A stretch of DNA of 64,000 bases from Algoriphagus sp. (GCA_030729785.1 JANQWS010000032.1:29640-93639), one strand, 5' to 3'; shown: positions 18,853 to 26,885, counted from the first letter of the stretch. The notes: generated from the sequence alone by a model not told the origin. Translations and numbers: made by a program.

Positions 18853-19014
18853 GATTATCCGCAATTATACTAGTAGGTCAAAAAGAATGTTTACCACTGC
18901 GGATACACGTTCACAGTTGATAGGCCACGGCCTACAGGTTGTCAACGGTCTACAGCTCACCTAATTGCTCCTCAAATCTTATTGTCTATGTGTGGTGGTG
19001 AAAAACGGATAATC
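18853..19014 (-). repeat. Intergenic GATTATCCGC repeat, copy B
   Basis: This 162-bp element starts with GATTATCCGC (18853-18862) and ends with CGGATAATC (19006-19014). An internal GCGGATACAC (18899-18908) is the degenerate third copy of the end motif. The core has GATAGGCCACGGCCTACAGG. Orientation is opposite to copies A, D and E. It lies between ispG and the DUF6728-like gene. Confidence 0.8.
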
Positions 19015-19099
19015 ATTCAAACTAAAATACAATGCTTCCAGTTGAGAAGGATTAAACTTAATTTCGTTTGCGAGGGTTACCTTATAAATTGAATTTCTC

Positions 19100-19294
19100 A
19101 TGTCTGAAAAAAATCACGTAAAAGAGTTTTTTAAGTTGGGTGAGGTCGGAAATTATTTTCTCCGTGTATTCCGAAAGCCTGACCCCAATGCACCCAGTAA
19201 CATCAACTTACGGATGATGCATGGCATCAACAAGATTTCTATACTAGTCTTCTTGTTTGCATTGATCTTTTGGATCATTAAAAGATTTATATGA
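19100..19294 (+). CDS. Small DUF6728-like single-helix membrane protein
   Basis: This 64-residue protein has a polar N-terminal half (KEFFKLGEVGNYFLRVFRKPDPNAP) and one C-terminal helix (about 46-61) ending in KRFI. It resembles small Bacteroidota proteins of the DUF6728 type in the order FFR-K-DPN, NLR-MHGINKISI and terminal helix. The function is unknown. It is bracketed by two copies of the intergenic repeat, and its stop codon TGA (19292-19294) uses the first two bases of copy C, so its native C-terminus may have been trimmed or altered. Confidence 0.7.
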   Translation: MSEKNHVKEFFKLGEVGNYFLRVFRKPDPNAPSNINLRMMHGINKISILVFLFALIFWIIKRFI

Positions 19295-19436
19295 TTATCC
19301 GCAATCATGCCAGTATTCCCAGCGGAGTACTAAAACCTGCGGATAATCGTCCATAGGCGACGGCCCACAGACCACAGTTCTCCTGATTGAACTATAACCT
19401 TATTTTATTCCGTAACTGGTGAAAAAGCGGATAATC
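19293..19436 (-). repeat. Intergenic GATTATCCGC repeat, copy C
   Basis: This 144-bp element has perfect 10-bp inverted ends (GATTATCCGC 19293-19302, GCGGATAATC 19427-19436) and a perfect internal GCGGATAATC (19339-19348). It is the best-preserved copy and has the same orientation as copy B. The first bases overlap the stop codon of the preceding small gene. Confidence 0.85.
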
Positions 19437-19496
19437 ATAATATTGATTTAAAATCCACTCTATTTTGAGGACTTCTGCTTCTTGAAATAGGTAAAG

Positions 19497-20138
19497 CTAG
19501 AATTGAACACCAACCTGAAAGCTCAAACTTTGAAAAAGAGTGCTGACTTTGTTGAGGGAACTAAATCCTTCAGGAAGTAGGTCTCTTGTCCAAAATGGGT
19601 GGATTTTTGGGCGGCTCTCTGGTTGACTGTGGGTTCCTTCGAAAAAATTGCTGGGTTGCCATTTGTATCCTGCAGCAGCGGTTAGCGCCCATTTCCCTTT
19701 TTTTGCGGGTAGGTAAACACCCAGAAACGGGTGGAAGAATCCCCCTCCCTCTTGCCAAGTGCTTGACCAGTCTGTCCGTTCTCGTTTTTCTAGAAAGGTG
19801 GCTCCAAACCCTGCATTGAGTCCTACCACCCACTTTGAGCCGATATCGTCGCCAATAAAACCTCTGTACCCCAACCCTATGGGAAGGAGTTGGACGTTGG
19901 TGTAGTGGTCATATCCCAGATGAATTCCAAGGTAGTGATTGGGTCTGAACTCTTTTCCGTGAAAGGCAGAAAAGGAAAAATTGAGTCGATTTAAAGTTCC
20001 TTCTTCCCATAGGGCCTTTGTTTTTCCCCTGAGTAGGCCCAATTCAAGTTGGGTAATCCTTGCTTGCTCTTGGGAAGCGGCGAGTGGTATACTTCCCCAA
20101 TAAAGTAGGCCTAATAAAATCCAATTTTTGTAGTTCAT
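19497..20138 (-). CDS. Hypothetical outer-membrane-type protein
   Basis: This 213-residue protein has a signal peptide (about 1-22, ending near AASQEQ) and a mature part rich in aromatic and Gly residues in alternating patterns (NHYLGIHLGYDHYTNVQLLP, GLGYRGFIG, WVVGLNAGFGATF, GKWALTAAAGYKW). It ends in Phe (SFQVGVQF), as outer-membrane beta-barrels do. No family is recognised with certainty. The start lies 1 nt after the stop of the LVIVD lipoprotein gene, so the two form an operon and may act together at the cell surface. Confidence 0.7.
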   Translation of the reverse strand: MNYKNWILLGLLYWGSIPLAASQEQARITQLELGLLRGKTKALWEEGTLNRLNFSFSAFHGKEFRPNHYLGIHLGYDHYTNVQLLPIGLGYRGFIGDDIGSKWVVGLNAGFGATFLEKRERTDWSSTWQEGGGFFHPFLGVYLPAKKGKWALTAAAGYKWQPSNFFEGTHSQPESRPKIHPFWTRDLLPEGFSSLNKVSTLFQSLSFQVGVQF

Positions 20139-20139
20139 C

Positions 20140-21387
20140 TTAGCTTACTTCAATGGGGTCATTTACCTGAATGCAACTTAGTTTTTTTAGTTTGGCTGGA
20201 TTGGAATAGTCGTATTGACAGACCCCGTCTGGACCGATAACGATTAGGGATTTAGGTCCAGGAATTAAGTCTACGGACTTCATGGATTGAATAAACTCCA
20301 ATTGATTTTTATCGATAGCAAGGACATCAGAAGCGTTGAAACTTTTAAGTCCATGCTTGCCTTCTGCTACATAGAGGTAGTTTTTTGCCAAGCCCAATCC
20401 ATGCGGGTTGAGTAGGGGGTATGCTTTTGTTAGTTTGGGCTGGTAAGGATCTCGAATGTCAATTATTTGGAGTTCATTTACTCCATTCACACAAAAATTC
20501 CCACTGCGAAGGGTAACAAAAGCATAGTCTTCGTTGACCACGACTGGGTCGCAGGCCAGTACGTGTTCGTACACAGCCATGCGGGTAGGATTCTGCGGTT
20601 TGCTGGCATCGTAAATGTGCATACCTCTATTTGATCCTATAAATAATTTTTGATCAAAAGGAAAGATGGTTTCAATACCCCAGCCCAATTCAATCGGCTT
20701 GATGAATTTGGGTTCAGCAGGACTAAGCACATCAAAAACGCGAAGCGTGCTTTCATCTACGGCAAATAGGTGACCATCCATGAGGGTAAATCGAGCCATG
20801 GATCCACCGGTGCCGTAGCTTTGTGAAGCTTTGGCCATGTTGGAAAGAAGGCTCATGCCAGGACGCACGGTCCACATGTCATTGTATTCCCAGCGTGGAG
20901 AATCGCTAGTGAGCACGGTGTCTTTAAAGGTGATGATTTTTCCTGTGCTGTGCTGGTAGAGGTGAGTGAATACGTCTTCGATTCGCTTGACCATACGAAC
21001 TGCGCGGATATTGCTGATGTCAAAGGCGAGTAAATCGACGTAATTGTCTGCATAGAGGATGTCGCTATTGATTGCCAAGTCCACATTCCCTTCGATGGGA
21101 ATAAAACTTAGGTTGATTGGATTGGCTGGGTTTTTATTGTCGAAAATGTGGATCCCCTTGCTCGGCTCATTGATGAGTAAATAATCCTTGTAAATGTAAA
21201 TTTTCCCAGGACTTTCAATTTTTTGGGCAGGAATTGGAGCTAAAGACTTGGCGCGAACATCCTTCATTTCAAGATAGATGGGCATCATTGTACGAAAAGA
21301 ATAGCTTGACTTGACCTGATCAATGCAAGAAAATGTCAAGGTGCTTACTAGTAAAAAAAGCGCGGTTTTGAGATGGAAAAATTTCAT
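20140..21387 (-). CDS. LVIVD-repeat beta-propeller lipoprotein
   Basis: This 415-residue lipoprotein has signal and lipobox LTFSC (C21). The mature protein has repeated blades of the LVIVD type (for example GIHIFDNKNPANPI, LRVFDVLSPAEPKFI, MHIYDASKPQNPTRM, LQIIDIRDPYQPKL), predicting a surface beta-propeller. Such proteins are common in Bacteroidota and their ligands are generally unknown. It is the first gene of a two-gene minus-strand operon with a probable outer-membrane protein. Upstream lie a 118-bp A/T-rich region and repeat copy D. Confidence 0.85.
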   Translation of the reverse strand: MKFFHLKTALFLLVSTLTFSCIDQVKSSYSFRTMMPIYLEMKDVRAKSLAPIPAQKIESPGKIYIYKDYLLINEPSKGIHIFDNKNPANPINLSFIPIEGNVDLAINSDILYADNYVDLLAFDISNIRAVRMVKRIEDVFTHLYQHSTGKIITFKDTVLTSDSPRWEYNDMWTVRPGMSLLSNMAKASQSYGTGGSMARFTLMDGHLFAVDESTLRVFDVLSPAEPKFIKPIELGWGIETIFPFDQKLFIGSNRGMHIYDASKPQNPTRMAVYEHVLACDPVVVNEDYAFVTLRSGNFCVNGVNELQIIDIRDPYQPKLTKAYPLLNPHGLGLAKNYLYVAEGKHGLKSFNASDVLAIDKNQLEFIQSMKSVDLIPGPKSLIVIGPDGVCQYDYSNPAKLKKLSCIQVNDPIEVS

Positions 21388-21505
21388 GGCTTGGTTGAAT
21401 TAGGTGAAATAAAGTTACGTATTTCTAGACGTGCATCTTTGATCATTCGCTACAGGGATTGGTTGGAATTCTTAAAATTAGTTACTGGTCTTTTGCTTTT
21501 TTTTT

Positions 21506-21685
21506 GATAATCCGCTTTGTCATCAGTAACCAAAAAAATAAGGTTTGAAGTTCATTTTAATGAGCTGTGGTCTGTGGACTGCCTGTAGGCCGTGGCCTAT
21601 CGTCTGCTTGCAGACTGCGGTCTGTCGACGATTATCCGCAGTAATTCAAACAATTTTTTAGCGACTGGTAAGATTGCGGATAATC
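21506..21685 (+). repeat. Intergenic GATTATCCGC repeat, copy D
   Basis: This is the longest copy (180 bp). The ends are GATAATCCGC (21506) and GCGGATAATC (21676-21685), with an internal GATTATCCGC at 21630-21639. The core is expanded with GTGGTCTGTGGACTG-like units and short palindromes (GGCCGTGGCC; CAGACTGCGGTCTG). The gap 21388-21796 otherwise holds only A/T-rich sequence between divergent genes. Confidence 0.82.
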
Positions 21686-21796
21686 AAATTATTTTTTTTA
21701 GCTTCCTACAAGGATATGCAGGAATTGGAATTTTCTTTTTTGGATAAGGGAAGGTATTCGATTCAAAATTACTACTTTGATTTAGCTTTCTATACG

Positions 21797-22834
21797 ATGA
21801 ATTCACGAAGAAGATTTATACAAAATACGAGCATTATAGGATTGGCTATGACTGTACAACCCAATTTACCTGTTTACGCCTCTCAGAGAAAAGTACTGGG
21901 ACATGGCGATTTCACCTATACGATAGATCCGAGTTGGGGAAATTTAGATCCTGCCAAGGTACCGGTGGTCAACTGCCACGAAATGGTGATGGATCGAAAA
22001 GGAAGAATGATTCTGTTGACAGACGAACCCAAAAACAATGTCATTATTTACAGTCAATCGGGCAAGTTGCTGACTACTTGGACACTGGGGCTTCCCGCAG
22101 CTCATGGCTTGACTTTAGTAGATGAAGGGGATGCAGAATACCTTTGGGTGGTGGACAATGGTGGAAGGGTGCTCAAAACCACTCTTGACGGCAAGGTAGT
22201 TGCTGAACTAGCCTCACCCATAGCAGAAGGTATCTATTCGGAAAAAATGCGTTGGGTGCCTACAGAAACGACTGTAGCGCCCAATGGGGACTTGTATGTA
22301 GCAGATGGTTACGGCTCCCAATTTTTTCTCCAGTACGATAGTCGAGGAAATTTTATCCGAAAATTTGGAGGAGCGGGAAATGAAGATGGGCAGTTCAGTA
22401 CTGCGCATGGGATTGCAGTAGATCAGCGTGGGGGCGAACCTACCTTGATTTGTACGTCAAGGGGACATAATTCATTTAAGCGATTTACGCTGGATGGTAC
22501 CTACCTCGAAACGATTTTTCTTCCTGGGGCTTTCGTATGTCGGCCCGTGATTCATGGAGATAATCTGTATGCAGGGGTGTGCTGGTCTAGGCTTCGGTAT
22601 TTAGAGCAAACGGATAACTCTGGGTTTGTGACTATTCTGAACAAAGAAAACCGAGTAGTTTCCAATCCTGGAGGTACAGAACCCTACTATCGAGACGGAA
22701 ATTTGCAGGTCATGCTTCAAGAGGAGGCTGTATTTAAGCATTGTCACGATGTGTGCATTGACCAAGATGAAAACATCTATGTGTGCCAGTGGAATGCTGG
22801 AAAGTCTTATCCGATTAAATTAACGCGGATTTGA
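21797..22834 (+). CDS. NHL-repeat six-bladed beta-propeller, secreted (Tat-like signal)
   Basis: From the ATG at 21797 this is a 345-residue protein with a twin-arginine-like signal (NSRRRFIQNTSIIGLAM) and then NHL/peptidyl-amidating-lyase-type blades (NGDLYVADGYGSQFFLQYDS, GNFIRKFGGAGNEDGQFSTA, HGIAVDQRG, ENIYVCQWNAG). The frame is open back to a TTG at 21674 inside repeat copy D, but that start would put 41 unusual residues before the signal, so the ATG at 21797 is chosen. It probably binds or acts on a substrate in the periplasm, with the exact role unknown. A H-D pair in HCHDVCID near the end fits metal binding. Confidence 0.85.
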   Translation: MNSRRRFIQNTSIIGLAMTVQPNLPVYASQRKVLGHGDFTYTIDPSWGNLDPAKVPVVNCHEMVMDRKGRMILLTDEPKNNVIIYSQSGKLLTTWTLGLPAAHGLTLVDEGDAEYLWVVDNGGRVLKTTLDGKVVAELASPIAEGIYSEKMRWVPTETTVAPNGDLYVADGYGSQFFLQYDSRGNFIRKFGGAGNEDGQFSTAHGIAVDQRGGEPTLICTSRGHNSFKRFTLDGTYLETIFLPGAFVCRPVIHGDNLYAGVCWSRLRYLEQTDNSGFVTILNKENRVVSNPGGTEPYYRDGNLQVMLQEEAVFKHCHDVCIDQDENIYVCQWNAGKSYPIKLTRI

Positions 22835-23023
22835 GTGATCTAGGTTTCATTTAGATTTAGGCTGGAATTGAGTATGCTTTCTAGGATTGATTTTTTTGAT
22901 TACCCCCGGTTTTCTCTGGGAGTCTTTAATTTTGCTGTTTGGAAGGGGTATAGCTGGTTGCTTTAATTTTAAGTTCTATTTTCTTTGGGCTTTGCTTACA
23001 GTCTGGGCTAATAAATTTTTTTT
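22835..23023. other. Intergenic A/T-rich stretch, nothing assigned
   Basis: This lies between the NHL gene and repeat copy E. No credible ORF, RNA gene or strong terminator is seen. Confidence 0.6.
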
Positions 23024-23165
23024 GATGATCCGCTTTGTCTCCAGTAACGAAAGAAGATAAGGATTGAAGTTCATGTAGGTTAGCTGTGGACTGTGGGCAG
23101 TGGACTTTCGTCGAACCGCAGTAAGTCAAACAAATCTTAAGCTACTAGCATGATTGCGGATAATC
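23024..23165 (+). repeat. Intergenic GATTATCCGC repeat, copy E
   Basis: This 142-bp copy has ends GATGATCCGC (23024) and GCGGATAATC (23156-23165). The internal third motif is degenerate (around 23111-23120). The core reads TAGCTGTGGACTGTGGGCAG. It has the same orientation as copies A and D. Confidence 0.8.
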
Positions 23166-23339
23166 ATATAAAATTTTATGAAAGAGGCTGTATGTAAAAT
23201 AAACCAGTGGATATCTATAAATTAATAGTGGATAACCTGTTCTTTTACACCTATTTACAGGGTAAAAATTGTGGAGAAGTTTTTGTAAAAATAATTGGAA
23301 TAATTTTTTTTATACACCAACTTTAATTCATCAAGTAAG

Positions 23340-23907
23340 AGAAAAAAAGACCGAAAGTAAGATTTCGGAATGTAGATTGAAAGTTTGAGATCGGGCACAA
23401 AGGGGGACCTACTTTAGGGGAAGTCTCTGAGACAGGAAACTGCAGAAATGCCAAAAAACGATGGGCTTGAATTTGGGAATTTCTTCGGAAAGAATCAAAG
23501 TTCCATGCAAGAAGGATTGGGAAAGAAATTTCTTGATTGAGAGGGGTAACCCCAGAATTGTGCAAAGTGGATTAATCGGCACAGCTGAACCTTCGGGGAA
23601 GGTTGTACAAACATCGGGCACAAAGGAATTGCTCCTTAATTGGGGTGGTTTGCAACGGGCAGCCGCAGAAGTGCTACAACTGATCGGCCTGGGAGTCTAT
23701 CTTTAGGATAGCTTCGGGAGTTCCACCATGAAGGAGCACTTGCTTGCACGTGTTTGAAAGGGGCAACCACAGAAATGGAAAGGAATCTCTACAAAAACAG
23801 GACTAGTCCGTATGGGCGGCATCAATTTTCATTTTGGACCTGGGCAACTAGGAAAAGTCTTTACCTGTAGCTTGAGGGAGGCAGTGAACCACGGGAATCT
23901 GTCGACC
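23340..23907 (+). ncRNA. Putative structured RNA or leader made of about 110-nt tandem modules
   Basis: This is a non-coding block with higher G+C than its flanks. At least four degenerate modules are visible, each beginning with an AAGG element (about 23399, 23511, 23622, 23730) and followed 39-43 nt later by a (G/C)CAGAA or ACAGAA element. Period is 112, 111 and 108 nt. Modules 1 and 3 share a perfect 14-nt repeat ATCGGGCACAAAGG (23390-23403 and 23613-23626). Local hairpins are evident: AAGGAATTGCTCCTT, GGGGTAACCCC, TTTC-TTCG-GAAA, AACCTTC-GGG-GAAGGTT. It is followed directly by a strong terminator. I do not recognise it as RNase P RNA, tmRNA, 6S or SRP RNA. The strand is inferred from the terminator. 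Confidence 0.5.
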
Positions 23908-23951
23908 AAACGGGAAGCTTTCGCAAGAAATGCTTCCCGTTTCTGTTTTTT
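23908..23951 (+). terminator. Very strong intrinsic terminator 24 nt before the sulfatase start
   Basis: The stem is AAACGGGAAGC plus TTTC, with a GCAA tetraloop and the complementary arm (one bulged T), about 15 pairs, followed by TCTGTTTTTT. Only 24 nt separate it from the sulfatase ATG, too few for an independent promoter. It therefore either ends the upstream RNA or acts as an attenuator of the sulfatase gene. Confidence 0.88.
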
Positions 23952-23975
23952 GACCATTTTTAGTAGCTTGGAGCA

Positions 23976-25424
23976 ATGAAAAATCTAGTTGCTAGTGTCG
24001 TTTATGTTGGCTTAGTCTGCGGACTAATGTCCTTTCAGGTGAATTCACCCGATTTGCCAGTTCCCAATAAACCCAACGTAATTTTTATTTTAGCGGATGA
24101 CCTAGGCTATGGTGATTTGGGCTTTCTAGGGCAAAAACACATTGAAACACCTAATTTAGACTTGCTAGCGGCTAGGGGGATGCTATTTTCCAATCACTAT
24201 GCTGGTGCTCCTGTATGTGCCCCTTCACGCTCAGCGCTGCTTACAGGTTTGCATACCGGCCATACCCCCATACGGGGAAATTTTGAGGTTCAGCCTGAAG
24301 GGCAGTATCCCATGCCAGATACCTTGCTCACCTTGGGAAAAATTTTTCAGCAAGCTGGTTACCGCACCGCTGCCTTTGGTAAATGGGGATTGGGCTTTGT
24401 AGGGACCACGGGAGATCCTTCAAATCAAGGTTTCGATCATTTTTTTGGTTACAACTGCCAACGCTATGCGCATCGCTACTATCCTGCTTATCTCTGGGAA
24501 AATCAAGAGCAGGTTCCGCTACTTGGAAATGACTGGACTACAAAAACCACTTTTGCACCAGACCTCATCCATCAGAAGAGTTTGGAATTTATGGAGGCCA
24601 ACCGGCACCAGCCCTTTTTCTTATTTCTGCCTCTAGTGATGCCCCACGCAGAATTGGCAGTGCCTGAAGACGAGGTCTTTCAATACTATCGTACAAAATT
24701 TGGGGAGGAGTTCCCACACATTGCTCCTCCGGGAGGGGATTATGGCCCAGAAATGGTTATTCCCGGTTACCAGTCTCAACCCTATCCACGGGCAACATTT
24801 GCAGCCATGGTGGCTCGAATCGATCGCTATGTAGGCGACATCATGAATAAATTGGAAGCCTTAGGCATTTCCGAAAACACGCTCCTGGTTTTTACTTCAG
24901 ACAATGGTGCGCATCGTGAAGGAGGGGCAGACCCGGAGTTTTTTGATTCGAATGGGCCATTTAGAGGGTATAAAAGAGATGTATATGAGGGAGGGATTCA
25001 TGTGCCTCTCGTGGTTTCTTGGCCGTCCAAAATTCCAGCAGGAAGCCATTCCACACAGATTTCGGCTTTTTGGGATTGGCTGCCTACCCTCACGGAATTA
25101 TTAGTTCAATCAACGACCACCGAGATAGATGGAGTGTCTTTCTTGCCGACGCTATTGGGAACTGGAACTCAAAAACAAGCCGATTACCTGTATTGGGAAT
25201 TTCACGAATCAGGAGGGCGACAGGCACTGCTGCAGGGAGAATGGAAATTGGTTAAGTATCAGGTGAAAGATCCAAGCAAAACAAAAGTGGAATTGTTTCA
25301 CCTTACCACTGATCCTGAGGAACGGACTAATGTAGCCCTAGATCATCCCAAACGTCTGGCAGAACTCGAAATACTGATGCAAAAAGCCCATCGTCCCAAT
25401 CCGGTCTTTCGCCAATTGGACTAA
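23976..25424 (+). CDS. Secreted sulfatase (type I, formylglycine-dependent)
   Basis: This 482-residue protein has an N-terminal signal peptide (about 1-22), Ca-binding D41-D42 in ILADDLGYGD, and the FGly motif C81-A-P-S-R85 followed by SALLTG. Later conserved parts include TAAFGKWGLG, FTSDNGAHREGG and a C-terminal subdomain with YLYWEFHESGGRQAL. This is the usual arrangement of S1-family arylsulfatase or polysaccharide sulfatase. C81 must be converted to formylglycine, and no maturase gene is in the window. The substrate is not predictable here. The 3' end (codons for NPVFRQLD and the following about 40 bp) recurs at 26241. Confidence 0.9.
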   Translation: MKNLVASVVYVGLVCGLMSFQVNSPDLPVPNKPNVIFILADDLGYGDLGFLGQKHIETPNLDLLAARGMLFSNHYAGAPVCAPSRSALLTGLHTGHTPIRGNFEVQPEGQYPMPDTLLTLGKIFQQAGYRTAAFGKWGLGFVGTTGDPSNQGFDHFFGYNCQRYAHRYYPAYLWENQEQVPLLGNDWTTKTTFAPDLIHQKSLEFMEANRHQPFFLFLPLVMPHAELAVPEDEVFQYYRTKFGEEFPHIAPPGGDYGPEMVIPGYQSQPYPRATFAAMVARIDRYVGDIMNKLEALGISENTLLVFTSDNGAHREGGADPEFFDSNGPFRGYKRDVYEGGIHVPLVVSWPSKIPAGSHSTQISAFWDWLPTLTELLVQSTTTEIDGVSFLPTLLGTGTQKQADYLYWEFHESGGRQALLQGEWKLVKYQVKDPSKTKVELFHLTTDPEERTNVALDHPKRLAELEILMQKAHRPNPVFRQLD

Positions 25425-25516
25425 CTACCGTTTCACTTCCTACTGCTTGAATCCAACTAAGAACTAGGATCCTATATAAAAGGATTGCTTCTATTTTCTC
25501 TAGCAGCATAAAAAAA

Positions 25517-25545
25517 GGGGCCTCTATTAGTGGACCCATTTTTTT
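25517..25545. terminator. Weak bidirectional terminator between sulfatase and lipoprotein gene
   Basis: An imperfect stem of GGGGCC with GGACCC and a 9-nt loop is flanked by A-run and T-run on opposite sides. It fits convergent genes. One mismatch in the stem makes this tentative. Confidence 0.4.
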
Positions 25546-25582
25546 ACTATTTAGAATGTCAACTAATAAATTAATTCCCATT

Positions 25583-26107
25583 CTATTCTCCAGCGGAAAG
25601 CTTCCTTTCAGCAATGATAACTTTTCTTAATTTGCCATCAACCACCAGGGCATCATAATATTGATTCACTTTTTCATCCTGTCCATCAATTGAAAGTGTA
25701 ACGACGGCCGCACCAGTTACCCATTGTTGAACCTCTCCATTTTTTCCTTTAAAACTACTTGCTATGATAAATTTAATATCCCATCTCGGATTAACAGTGG
25801 CAAACATTGGGAGTAAAACCTTAAAATGATTATCCGTTCCCTCTGCAACATTCCCATCGGACATTAAAAGTTGAAACAATTTTGGATCCTGTAGGCTACG
25901 AATGGTAGCAGTATCTCTTTCATTGTGTGCGATAAGTATTTTCTCTAAGATTTTTACCGAAGACGAATCGCCAGCATAAACAGCGGTCTTCGTACCGTCT
26001 TCTGTAGTATCATAGCCAAGGACTTCTTTTTCAATAGTAGTAGATTTTTGCTCGGCACAAGCAAATAAAGTACTTGCAGTGACTGCAATCAAAATTAATT
26101 TTTTCAT
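25583..26107 (-). CDS. NTF2/SnoaL-like lipoprotein
   Basis: This 174-residue lipoprotein has lipobox LFAC (C17), followed by a low-complexity linker and a domain (about 45-170) with the pattern of NTF2-like folds: helix SSVKILEKILIAHNERD, DPKLFQLLMSDG, then strands WDIKFIIASSFKGKNGEVQQWV, AAVVTLSIDG and YYDALVVDGKLRKV. Family assignment is by pattern only. It could bind a small ligand or be a stress-related surface protein. It is a single gene, convergent with the sulfatase. Confidence 0.7.
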   Translation of the reverse strand: MKKLILIAVTASTLFACAEQKSTTIEKEVLGYDTTEDGTKTAVYAGDSSSVKILEKILIAHNERDTATIRSLQDPKLFQLLMSDGNVAEGTDNHFKVLLPMFATVNPRWDIKFIIASSFKGKNGEVQQWVTGAAVVTLSIDGQDEKVNQYYDALVVDGKLRKVIIAERKLSAGE

Positions 26108-26240
26108 AGTTTTTTTGGGTTGAATTTTGTTGGTACTAATCGTTCCGTTTTTTAGTGTGGGCTCTGGACTCCACCAACAAACAATGTATCATTTAAAAAA
26201 TGATAACTACTATTTTGAAAATTTCATTTCAAATTGAACA

Positions 26241-26300
26241 AATCCCATCTTTCGCCAATTGGACTGAGTAGGGTTTCACTTCCTACTTCTTAAACTCAAA
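26241..26300 (+). pseudogene. Sulfatase 3'-end fossil (duplicated tail)
   Basis: The codons AAT CCC ATC TTT CGC CAA TTG GAC TGA read NPIFRQLD-stop and match the end of the sulfatase at 25398-25424 (NPVFRQLD-stop). Similarity continues about 40 bp past the stop (GTTTCACTTCCTACT in both). No upstream sulfatase sequence remains, so this is a remnant of a lost tandem copy or a duplication scar. Confidence 0.6.
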
Positions 26301-26312
26301 AGGATTAACCTA

Positions 26313-26885
26313 TTAAGTCTGCTGGGGGAATTTGGAATTCCAATCCCAATACACAATTGCCCAGGGATTCAAGCTGTCTTGAAAGGTATGGAGGATTTTA
26401 AATCCTACCCGTTGATGCGCTGCCAAGGAACGGTAGTTGCTTAAAGCAACGGAGGTAATCGCAAAGTCATAGGTTGAAGCATACTGCTCCCGATAAGCTG
26501 CACATAGTTTGTCAAATAGGCCTGTTCCTCGTTGGGACTTTCCTACACAGACCTGTCCCACGACCATGAGATTGTAGTCGGTTATTTTTTTTCCCCCAAT
26601 TTCTGATTGGTCAAAATTTTCAAAAAGCGGAACCATCAAAGGAACTACTTCTCTGGAATCTATCGTCATTGCCAGTACATAGCCTACCACCTGGTCATTC
26701 TCCTTCGCAAGCACATGGGGAGCAATCTTATGCATGGTTTCCAATTGTGCGAGGTTGTGCTGAATCGTGACAAATCCTTGCTCATCTTTCTCTTCCTGTG
26801 AAAGTGTGGTCGATAGATTTTCGCGCTGTAGGGATAAAATCCCCTCGAGATCAGTGGTGGATTGGGATGGACAAAGGTAAACCAT
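26313..26885 (-). CDS. GNAT family N-acetyltransferase
   Basis: This 190-residue GNAT protein has the acetyl-CoA-binding motif A in VGQVCVGKSQRGTGLFDKL (about 110-128, with Q/R-x-x-G-x-G), a preceding beta strand (VVGYVLAMTI) and a C-terminal part AITSVALSNYRSLAAHQRVGF (about 140-160), all typical. The substrate is unknown. It is a single gene with no operon partner. Confidence 0.88.
   Translation of the reverse strand: MVYLCPSQSTTDLEGILSLQRENLSTTLSQEEKDEQGFVTIQHNLAQLETMHKIAPHVLAKENDQVVGYVLAMTIDSREVVPLMVPLFENFDQSEIGGKKITDYNLMVVGQVCVGKSQRGTGLFDKLCAAYREQYASTYDFAITSVALSNYRSLAAHQRVGFKILHTFQDSLNPWAIVYWDWNSKFPQQT

Noticed and set aside
21674..22834. Longer NHL protein starting at TTG 21674
   Set aside because: It would start inside repeat copy D and put 41 residues before a clear Tat-type signal. 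The ATG at 21797 is better.
23215..23280. Replication origin (DnaA boxes)
   Set aside because: GTGGATAAC-like words occur near repeat copy E, but they match the DnaA box only imperfectly, are few, and no dnaA or dnaN lies nearby.
23461..23706. 81-codon plus-strand ORF inside the tandem-module block (and minus-strand ORFs of 70-80 codons)
   Set aside because: The composition is not protein-like, and the module repeats shift by non-multiples of three with stop codons in other modules at the matching position. It is more consistent with non-coding sequence.
23340..23955. RNase P RNA, tmRNA or group II intron
   Set aside because: The conserved P4 elements of RNase P, the tRNA-like ends and tag reading frame of tmRNA, and the domain V signature of group II introns were looked for by eye and not found.
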